Shown: piece after piece, positions 14,733-21,034 of the stretch
How the letters are laid out: every line of letters begins with the position of its first letter
How positions within the stretch are numbered: the stretch's first letter is position 1
Source of the DNA: Planctomycetaceae bacterium
GTDB taxonomy: Bacteria > Planctomycetota > Planctomycetia > Planctomycetales > Planctomycetaceae
NCBI GenBank assembly: GCA_027000105.1
Contig: JALTOP010000156.1
Coordinates: 1 to 21,034 of the forward strand
Direction of reading: 5' to 3'
Length of the DNA: 21,034 bases
Position numbers and translations under genes: made by a program
The notes under the pieces: generated by a model
The model's database searches: none
What the model was told of the DNA's origin: nothing
Seen by the model: the letters and a program-made list of their open reading frames with translations, nothing else

Positions 14733-16031
14733 TCACTCCTTGCCGTTTTTCCGTTCGCTTTTTTCCGGCAGGCAGCGTTTAAGGGTCATCAGCGAAAACG
14801 CAGTGCCGTACGGTTGGTGGTAGTCGTACAAAGGATAGTCCCACCAGGAGCCATCTTTTTCCTGTCGATCGAGCAACAGCTTGGCAATAGCCGCCTGATA
14901 CGGCAGGCGATTGCCATCGGGAATTTCTTCGATACATAACGCGGCGTAGTAATGGCCGTAGTAGTAAAAGTAACCAGCGACCGAAAACCACGATTCATGC
15001 GGTATCGGACGCTTGCGGCCAATATCGAGCCAACCATTTCTGAGAACCAATCGCTTGAGCCATGTTTCGATCACCTGATCGGTAATCTCTTTGCTGCCCC
15101 ACATTCTTAAAGCGACGTTACAAGCTTGCGAGCGCCCCAGGCTTCCGCCGGGTCTGTTGACCGGATGCATCGGCTTGTTCTTCAGATACTCTCCGTAAAA
15201 GTAACTGAAATCTTTTTTCTGTTGGCGATGGATCGCTGCGATTGCCCGTTTGGTGACATCCCGTGGAGGGGCAAAACCGAGTTGCTGGACATCATGAAAG
15301 GCGACCAGAACAGTCGCATCAACAAAACTAATGGAGCTGCTCGCCGGCCTTTTGGTTCCCAGGCGAAAATCGTAATAGCCCCAGCCCCCATCAACCGATT
15401 CGTAACGGGTCAGCATGTCGAACTGCTGCTCGATCAATTCCTTGATGCGCGATTGCAGGGCTTCGTCTCCCTGATGTCGTCGATACATTTTGGCCAACGC
15501 CTGTAATGAGTAAGCATGCCCCCAGACGTTATAAATAGCCGTTTCATTGGCTCGCCGAAGGTAAGGCAATTTTTCGAGGAGCCATTCTTCGGCACGATTG
15601 ATGGCTGCCGTGCTTTCAGGAAATTCCGTCTCCCATTCAATCAGGGCACTGATGCAAAGTGATGTCGTTGCAATGCCGAACGCGTGATGTGCCCCCGGCA
15701 CCGGAGCGTAAATATTCAGGCCCTTTGTGCGCGTTGGTGAGCCCCATGAACCATTTTTGTTTTGATCTTTCAGCAGAAAAGCGATCCCTCTTTTACAGGC
15801 TGCCTGAACCGCGTTCGGATCAAGTTTCTCGTTCAGAGTCACTTCGGGGAGTTCTTTGGGAGGTTTTGAACTCCCCTCCTTTTTTCCGGTCTGTGGTTCT
15901 TTCAATGATTCCTTCGATGAAATCGGCTTCGCAGGAGACTGGGCAAAACTCTGCCCCGTCAGAAAGATCAACACTGAAGCCAGCCAGGCTGCCCCCGTCA
16001 GTATTGCTGCATTCCGTTTTGTGAAGCACAT
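14733..16031 (-). CDS. Secreted prenyltransferase/squalene-oxidase-repeat (terpene-cyclase-like) protein
   Basis: This 432-residue protein has an N-terminal signal peptide (about 1-30, ending QSFA-QS). A low-complexity Lys/Ser/Pro linker covers about 31-65, followed by an alpha/alpha-barrel of repeats like those of squalene cyclases and prenyltransferase beta subunits. QW-like motifs include KDQNKNGSWGSP (88-99), VDGGWGYYD (213-221) and RQEKDGSWWDYP (389-400). The catalytic DxDD motif of squalene-hopene cyclase is not seen, and export argues against hopanoid synthesis in the membrane, so the function is unknown. Such exported repeat proteins are common in planctomycetes. AAGGA lies about 7 nt before the ATG. 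It is divergent from the pterin-synthase gene, with 214 bp between starts, so the two promoters probably share that gap. Confidence 0.88.
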   Translation of the reverse strand: MCFTKRNAAILTGAAWLASVLIFLTGQSFAQSPAKPISSKESLKEPQTGKKEGSSKPPKELPEVTLNEKLDPNAVQAACKRGIAFLLKDQNKNGSWGSPTRTKGLNIYAPVPGAHHAFGIATTSLCISALIEWETEFPESTAAINRAEEWLLEKLPYLRRANETAIYNVWGHAYSLQALAKMYRRHQGDEALQSRIKELIEQQFDMLTRYESVDGGWGYYDFRLGTKRPASSSISFVDATVLVAFHDVQQLGFAPPRDVTKRAIAAIHRQQKKDFSYFYGEYLKNKPMHPVNRPGGSLGRSQACNVALRMWGSKEITDQVIETWLKRLVLRNGWLDIGRKRPIPHESWFSVAGYFYYYGHYYAALCIEEIPDGNRLPYQAAIAKLLLDRQEKDGSWWDYPLYDYHQPYGTAFSLMTLKRCLPEKSERKNGKE

Positions 16032-16245
16032 AGAGATTTCCTTACTGAGCCGAGGAACATTCGCAACTGGAAAGCTGTCAGTGAAGCTGTCATTAAGCCT
16101 GCCGAATTGATATCATACCCGATTGGCAACAGGCACGAAACCGAGAACAGGAAAACGGCGGAGAATCAAACGGGGCTGTTTGTCCAACTTTCCCCAACTG
16201 GTGTGACCCCACTGGCGTGTCTTGATGATCCAGAAAGAACCGACT

Positions 16246-16761
16246 ATGCCCGATGAAGCTTCCTACCGCGTTCATGTAACGAAAGATCACCTTGTTTTCA
16301 GTGCGGCCCACTTCATTACCTTCAATGGGGATATCTGCGAACGGTTGCACGGTCATAACTGGCGTGTTGCGGTGGAAGTTGCCGGCCCGTTGGATGAAAA
16401 TCGATATGTATTCGATTTTATCGCCCTGCGCGATGCGACACAAAAGATCGTCGATGAATTGGATCACCGCATGCTGCTGCCTACGCTGCATCAGGCGATT
16501 CATGTCACGACCACCCAAAATGAAGTAGAAGTCCGTTTTGAAAACAGACGCTGGATTTTTCCTGCTGAAGACTGCGTACTGCTGCCCGTCATCAATACCA
16601 CCGCCGAGGAGATCGCCTTCTGGATCGCGAATCGTTTGAGAAAAGAGAAACTCGCCACGGTCGAGCACAGATTGAAATCGCTTTCAGTCGCCGTGGAAGA
16701 AAATTTCGGTCAGTGGGCAAAATGCGAAATCGCTTTACACACAGCGTCACACTCTGGATAA
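16246..16761 (+). CDS. 6-pyruvoyl-tetrahydropterin synthase / QueD family protein
   Basis: This zinc-dependent T-fold enzyme acts on dihydroneopterin triphosphate-type substrates; members make 6-carboxy-tetrahydropterin for queuosine (QueD) or 6-pyruvoyl-tetrahydropterin. The 171-residue protein has the zinc histidines H22 (FSAAHF), H35 and H37 (LHGHNW), catalytic Cys C31 (GDICERLHGH), the Asp-His pair D73-H74 (DELDHRMLLP) and a C-terminal substrate-binding Glu (AVEEN). It is longer than E. coli QueD (about 120 residues), mainly through an insert at about 86-112 (TTTQNEVEVRFENRRWIF). The ATG at 16246 was preferred; another in-frame ATG at 16222 would add eight residues. No queC, queE or folE gene is adjacent, so the pathway is uncertain. 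Confidence 0.88.
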   Translation: MPDEASYRVHVTKDHLVFSAAHFITFNGDICERLHGHNWRVAVEVAGPLDENRYVFDFIALRDATQKIVDELDHRMLLPTLHQAIHVTTTQNEVEVRFENRRWIFPAEDCVLLPVINTTAEEIAFWIANRLRKEKLATVEHRLKSLSVAVEENFGQWAKCEIALHTASHSG

Positions 16762-17174
16762 TCACCGCGGCAAACTTTCGTGAACCAACGGCAACAAACG
16801 AACGGCAACAGTAGAACCGGAAACAGAGCGAAGTTTTCCTGTTGCCTGCGTTGGTTCGAATGAGTGACAAGCACGATCCTCTGCATGTTAAACCAGTTGA
16901 AATTGTCCGCTGTTCCGATTCATTGGCGGATAGCGAATTATCGAGAGGATCGTAAGCCGCTGCATTAAAGAACCGTTTTACAAAAAAGCATTCTTCACCA
17001 GAGTGGAATTCATCCCCTTCTCGTGATTTAATCGCGGAGCTGAACGAAGAATCGAAACTGATGTTGACCATCAAACCGAATCCAGGTCGCAGGAACAGGT
17101 AACAAAAACAAAAATCAACAAACAGAACGCACAAACAGAACACCCTGCAGAACACCGAGTGAAAGACCTCTCAC
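16762..17174. other. Intergenic region with nested inverted repeats
   Basis: No gene is recognised in these 413 bases. The left part holds a complex hairpin at 16782-16857 (listed separately). The right part, up to the start at 17175, is A-rich and unremarkable. Confidence 0.6.
16782..16857. other. Nested, mutually exclusive hairpins after the pterin gene
   Basis: The outer arm GAACCAACGGCAACA (16782-16796) pairs with 16840-16857, which is its complement except for a 3-base bulge. A second copy of GGCAACAG (16804-16811) pairs with CTGTTGCC (16839-16846), competing for the same right arm. Inside it, GGAAAC (16819-16824) pairs with GTTTTCC (16833-16839). The left arm is thus present twice (AACGGCAACA repeated). 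No T tract follows, so this is not a standard terminator. Confidence 0.6.
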
Positions 17175-18467
17175 ATGAGCACCAACATGAGCACCAATCT
17201 GATAGAAAGTCTCTTTCAGGAATTGGAACAGATTCCCCTGATCGATCCTCACACGCACATCAACCCGCATTCGGCTGCCTCTGAAACATTGGCTGATATT
17301 CTGGGATACCACTACTACACAGAATTGGCGCATTCAGCCGGTTTGCTCAAATCGGCAATCGAGGCGGACGGGATTTCCCCCAGGGAGAAAGTAGCCGCTC
17401 TCGTTCCGCAACTGGCTCTGCTGGAAAATACGGCTCAATATCAATGGCTGCTGGTGATGTGCAGAGAGTTTTTCGACTTTCAGGAGGATCGCATCACCGT
17501 CGAAAACTGGGAGTCTCTGTACGATGCGGCTGAGGCGAAAATGGCCGATGCAAATTGGGAACAGCAAGTACTCCAACAATCCCGACTCGATCAGGTCTAT
17601 CTGACAAACGATTTCGATGATCCCCTCACCGGGTTCGACACTTCTTTCTATATCCCCTGTCTGCGAACCGATGATCTTGTTTTTCATTTGACTGATCCCG
17701 GCGTGCGTGATCGACTGGCTCGAGCAACCGACCGGGAGATTGGAACGGTTGAACAATTACAATCTGCCATCTCTGATCTGTTTACGCATTTCACTAAAAA
17801 CAACGCTCGGGCTTGCGCCATTTCCCTGCCCCCCGACTTTTCGCCTGCTCCGATTACCGCCAACTCCATCACCTCCCTCTGGACAAGGCTCAATTCCAAT
17901 GAGTCACTTGCTGCTGACGAAATTGCCACTCTTTCCCAATTTATCTTCTGGGAACTGGCGAAAAACTGCGAAGCATTCAACCTCCCATTCGATCTGATGA
18001 TCGGAGTTAATCGAAAAGTGTACGAGGCAGGGGTCTTTCAGGGACAGGATCTATACGACAAACGTACCTCACTCATACAATATAGACAGTTGTTCAACAG
18101 CTTCCCGACTGTCACCTTTCCCATCTCGGTACTGACGCACACCAGCAATCAGGAGCTGGTCAGCTATGCCTGGATCTTCCCGAACGTGATCGCCAATGGG
18201 CACTGGTGGTATTCCAACACACCGGCCTACATTGAACATGACTGCAGAAGTCGATTGACCGCAATTCCACAATCGAAATATGTAGGATATTACAGTGATA
18301 TGTACAAATTGGAGTTTGCGCTTCCCAAATTCCGCATGTATCGAAAAATCCTGGCCAAAGTCCTGGCGGAAGATTTTGTGATCGCAAATAGCTGGTCGGA
18401 ACGAAGAGCCCTGGAACTGGGGAAACGGGTTTTACGTGGAAATGTCGAAAGTATCTTCGGAAAATAG
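17175..18467 (+). CDS. Glucuronate-isomerase-like amidohydrolase superfamily protein
   Basis: This 430-residue TIM-barrel metal enzyme resembles uronate isomerase (UxaC), which interconverts uronates and keto-uronates in hexuronate catabolism. The N-terminal metal motif is LIDPHTHINPH (D24, H26, H28). The C-terminal region NGHWWYSNTP, then VGYYSDMYKLEFALPKFRMYRKIL, parallels the UxaC blocks around GWWFND and GMLTDSRSFLSY...EYFRRIL, supplying the expected late Asp. It is shorter than classical UxaC (about 470 residues), so it may act on another substrate. The first 24 bases are a near-perfect 12-bp tandem duplication, so ATG occurs at 17175 and in frame at 17187. Only a weak purine stretch precedes them. 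No other uronate-pathway genes adjoin it. Confidence 0.82.
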   Translation: MSTNMSTNLIESLFQELEQIPLIDPHTHINPHSAASETLADILGYHYYTELAHSAGLLKSAIEADGISPREKVAALVPQLALLENTAQYQWLLVMCREFFDFQEDRITVENWESLYDAAEAKMADANWEQQVLQQSRLDQVYLTNDFDDPLTGFDTSFYIPCLRTDDLVFHLTDPGVRDRLARATDREIGTVEQLQSAISDLFTHFTKNNARACAISLPPDFSPAPITANSITSLWTRLNSNESLAADEIATLSQFIFWELAKNCEAFNLPFDLMIGVNRKVYEAGVFQGQDLYDKRTSLIQYRQLFNSFPTVTFPISVLTHTSNQELVSYAWIFPNVIANGHWWYSNTPAYIEHDCRSRLTAIPQSKYVGYYSDMYKLEFALPKFRMYRKILAKVLAEDFVIANSWSERRALELGKRVLRGNVESIFGK

Positions 18468-18857
18468 GCGTCTCGTCCCCTGAAAGCGATTTTCATGAAA
18501 TTTCGCGAAATCGAATTGCGGAAGCGCCGTTTCGAACATTTTTTGAACATTTGGCCGGGAATATGATGAAAAACGGTCGCCTGGGGCCTTTTTGCGTCAA
18601 ATTCTCCCTTGAAATGCCCTGTTTTCCCCTTTTCTTATCAGGGGTTCATCGTTACTATCCTGCGATATTAAGTAGTATGGGTCGGAGATAGTTCGATCAT
18701 ATCTTCTTGAGATTCATTGAAACTTCCGCTTTTGGAATGCCGCGAATAGGGAATGATCGGTTGATGGTTCCTCCTGCCGACGCGGCATCGAACCCTTTTT
18801 TCAGGCTCTCGGCGTCCTGATTGTTGTCACCTAAAGTGCATTTTCGTTTACGGTATC
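18468..18857. other. Intergenic region upstream of fusA
   Basis: No gene is recognised in these 390 bases. Near its left end two 10-bp palindromes abut (18491-18510). The fusA promoter should lie here, but no confident -35/-10 pair could be chosen, and no Shine-Dalgarno sequence precedes the fusA ATG. Confidence 0.6.
18491..18510. repeat. Two abutting 10-bp palindromes of form TTTCNNGAAA
   Basis: TTTCATGAAA (18491-18500) is directly followed by TTTCGCGAAA (18501-18510). Both are perfect palindromes differing only in the central dinucleotides. They start 24 bp after the stop of the isomerase-like gene. This could be a dimer-pair operator, but no regulator is known. Confidence 0.5.
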
Positions 18858-21005
18858 ATGAAAAACCTCGACAAAGTACGAAACATTGGAATTTCCGCCC
18901 ACATCGATTCGGGTAAAACGACTCTCACCGAACGAATCCTGTATTATTCAGGACGAACCTACAAAATTGGTGATGTCAAGGATGGGGCAGATGGTGCCGT
19001 GATGGATCACATGGAACTTGAACGTGAACGCGGAATTACCATTACCTCCGCCGCGACCCAGGTAAACTGGAACGATCATATCGTGAACGTGATCGATACA
19101 CCGGGGCACGTCGATTTCACTGTAGAAGTGGAACGTTCATTACGAGTTCTTGACGGAGCCGTTCTCGTACTCTGTTCGGTTGGTGGGGTGCAGTCACAAT
19201 CGTTGACTGTCGACCGCCAGATGAAACGGTACAAAGTTCCACGAATTGCTTTTATCAATAAGTGTGACCGTACCGGTGCAAATCCGGATTCCGTCATCCA
19301 GCAGATTGAGGAAAAACTGGGAGTTACTCCGGTTCCTCTACAAATTCCGATCGGTCTGGAAAGTGCCCACGAGGGAGTTGTCGATCTGATCTCGATGCGT
19401 GCAGTCTATTTCGAAGGCGATAAAGGGGAAAATGTCGTCTACAAGGAGATTCCCGCCGAGTTGCAGGAGAAGGCGAAGGAGGCTCGTGCTCACATGCTCG
19501 AACAGCTTTCCCTGTTTGATGACGATTTGATGGAAGCTCTGCTGGAAGAGCAGGATTTTCCGGAAGAGAAGATTCACGCCATCATCCGTGAAACGACTCT
19601 CCGGCAGGACATCACGCCTGTCATGATGGGCTCAGCCTTCAAAAACAAGGGGGTACAGGAACTCCTCGATGCCATCGTGCGTTATCTTCCCAGCCCGAAA
19701 GAGCGTGAAATTACCGCTATTGACGTTGATCAATTGAACAAGGCGGAAAAAGAATCGGAAACACATCACCATATTGATCCGGAGCAATTCAAGGTTCCCT
19801 TGACACCTGATGATTCCAAGCCGCTTGTCTGCATGGCTTTCAAAACGGTCATGGAGCAATTTGGCCAGTTGACCTACACGCGAATCTATCAGGGGACGAT
19901 CAAAAAAGGCGAATCGTACCGCAATGCCCGAACCAGTAAAATGGTTCGTTTCGGTCGGATTGTGCGCATGCATGCAAACGATCGCGAAGATGTAGATGAA
20001 GCTGGTGCGGGTGATATTGTTGCGTTGGTCGGCGTTGATTGTGCGTCCGGGGATACCTTCTGCGGAGGTGACGCCAATTACGCCCTGGAAAACATCTACG
20101 TCCCCGAAGCGGTGATTCGTCTTTCCATCGAACCAGCCGAAAGAGACGGGGCGGACAAGCTGGCCAAAGCGCTGGAGCGGTTCCGCAGGGAAGACCCGAC
20201 CTTCCACGTGATGACGGACGAAGAAACCGGGCAGACCATCATCGCCGGAATGGGGCAACTCCACCTGGATGTCTATATTGAACGGATCAGGCGGGAGTAC
20301 AAGTGCGAAACAGTGGTTGGAGAGCCGCGCGTTGCCTACAAGGAAACTCCGAGCAGGCCGGCTGAATACAATTACAAGCACAAAAAGCAGACCGGGGGAT
20401 CCGGACAATACGCTCATGTCGTTGGCAAAATGGATGTTCTGCCGGAAGATTCGGACGAACCCTATCTGTTCCACAACAACATCACAGGAGGGCGTATCCC
20501 CAAGGAATACATCGGCTCGATCGACGCCGGCTTCCAAAGAGCGTTGGAGAAAGGGCCGCTTTGCGAATGTGAAGTGGTGGGGGTCGAAATGTTTCTGGAG
20601 GATGGATCTTTCCATGATGTCGACTCCTCGGAAATGGCCTTCAAAACGTGTGCCTTCGACTGTTTGAGAAAACTGCTCAAGGAAGAAGCTCAAATGGTCT
20701 TGCTGGAACCGATCATGACGCTCGATATCGAGGCTCCCGATGAATTCCAGGGAGCGATCACCGGCCACCTTTCCAGTAAGCGGGGGATTGTGACGCAGTC
20801 GGAAACTCGTAGCATGAACTGCTATATTGTTGCAGAAGTTCCGCTGGCTTCCATGTTCGATTACGCCAACGAATTGCGTTCAATGACACAGGGCAAGGGG
20901 GGCTTCAGCATGGAGTTTTGCCGTTATGCCCGCTGTCCGAAGAATATCCAGGACGAAGTGGTCGAACGACGACGCAAAGAATTGGAAGAACGCCGAAAAA
21001 AATAA
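18858..21005 (+). CDS. fusA: Elongation factor G (mitochondrial/spd EF-G1-like)
   Basis: EF-G is the GTPase that drives ribosomal translocation (EF-G1 types) and, in some lineages, ribosome recycling (EF-G2 types). The 715-residue protein is complete, ending KELEERRKK. GTPase motifs are AHIDSGKT (14-21), RGITI (59-63), DTPGH (80-84) and NKCD (134-137), with Cys in place of the usual Met or Leu. Domains II to V follow, with KPLVCMAFKT, GMGQLHLDVYIERI, KKQTGGSGQYAHV and LEPIMTLDIEAPDEFQG. The P-loop Ser (IDSGKT, not IDAGKT), the VLCSVGGVQSQSLTVDRQMKRY block and MELERERGITI closely resemble human GFM1 and the spirochaete/planctomycete group. No rpsL or rpsG gene precedes it, unlike the classical str operon; at least 390 bp of non-coding DNA lies upstream. 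Confidence 0.96.
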   Translation: MKNLDKVRNIGISAHIDSGKTTLTERILYYSGRTYKIGDVKDGADGAVMDHMELERERGITITSAATQVNWNDHIVNVIDTPGHVDFTVEVERSLRVLDGAVLVLCSVGGVQSQSLTVDRQMKRYKVPRIAFINKCDRTGANPDSVIQQIEEKLGVTPVPLQIPIGLESAHEGVVDLISMRAVYFEGDKGENVVYKEIPAELQEKAKEARAHMLEQLSLFDDDLMEALLEEQDFPEEKIHAIIRETTLRQDITPVMMGSAFKNKGVQELLDAIVRYLPSPKEREITAIDVDQLNKAEKESETHHHIDPEQFKVPLTPDDSKPLVCMAFKTVMEQFGQLTYTRIYQGTIKKGESYRNARTSKMVRFGRIVRMHANDREDVDEAGAGDIVALVGVDCASGDTFCGGDANYALENIYVPEAVIRLSIEPAERDGADKLAKALERFRREDPTFHVMTDEETGQTIIAGMGQLHLDVYIERIRREYKCETVVGEPRVAYKETPSRPAEYNYKHKKQTGGSGQYAHVVGKMDVLPEDSDEPYLFHNNITGGRIPKEYIGSIDAGFQRALEKGPLCECEVVGVEMFLEDGSFHDVDSSEMAFKTCAFDCLRKLLKEEAQMVLLEPIMTLDIEAPDEFQGAITGHLSSKRGIVTQSETRSMNCYIVAEVPLASMFDYANELRSMTQGKGGFSMEFCRYARCPKNIQDEVVERRRKELEERRKK

Positions 21006-21034
21006 CAGGGTTGTCAAACTGACCGATTGGAAAG

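Noticed and set aside
18562..18600. Apparent terminator (A5 ... T5 with G/C in between) after the isomerase-like gene.
   Set aside because: The G/C parts do not pair well enough to form a convincing stem.
19632..20768. Long open frame antisense to fusA (378 codons).
   Set aside because: It lies entirely opposite a certain EF-G gene, has no recognisable domains and is explained by codon bias in the sense strand.

Overview
The window looks like a chromosomal segment of a member of the Planctomycetota, of roughly balanced GC content. This is inferred from gene content, not from a marker phylogeny. The pointers are a secreted formylglycine-type sulfatase, a very large secreted YCF48-propeller protein, a secreted squalene-cyclase-like repeat protein, single housekeeping genes (hisF, eno, nadD, fusA, leuS) scattered among unrelated genes, and an elongation factor G that resembles the spirochaete/planctomycete and mitochondrial EF-G1 type. 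No phage, integrase, transposase, CRISPR array or rRNA gene is visible.

Layout, left to right. Positions 1-824 hold the 3' end of leuS, followed by tRNA-Arg(CCU), an exported sulfatase and a DgkA-type diacylglycerol/undecaprenol kinase. At 3052-4962 lies a metal-response module. A MerR-family regulator with a MerR-like cysteine triad is divergent from a three-part membrane protein (CopZ-like Zn/[2Fe-2S] domain, MerT-like transporter, HMA domain). Between them sits an operator-promoter with the long 20-bp spacer typical of MerR targets. A TPR protein and a 1066-residue secreted protein follow. The latter has a YCF48 propeller, a degenerate PIG-L-like region and a CBM9/DOMON-like C-terminus.

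From 9583 to 13654 the genes are on the minus strand: hisF, eno, a tiny exported HPGHG protein, a GxxExxY-family gene broken by a one-base frameshift in an A8/T8 run, and nadD. Two inverted copies of an unexplained 83-bp repeat (about 88% identical) bracket eno and the small gene. Positions 13655-14513 form a gene-poor divergent region with hairpins, a perfect 14-bp parS core (chromosome partitioning), and a promoter for the following tRNA-Pro(UGG).

The right third carries a secreted prenyltransferase/squalene-oxidase-repeat protein (minus), a 6-pyruvoyl-tetrahydropterin-synthase family enzyme, a glucuronate-isomerase-like amidohydrolase and complete fusA (all plus). The only obvious functional partnership is the MerR regulator with the CopZ-MerT-HMA protein. 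The most notable non-coding signals are the parS site, the 83-bp repeat pair, the GCAGAG repeat that supplies the ribosome-binding site of the GxxExxY gene, and a nested inverted repeat after the pterin gene.
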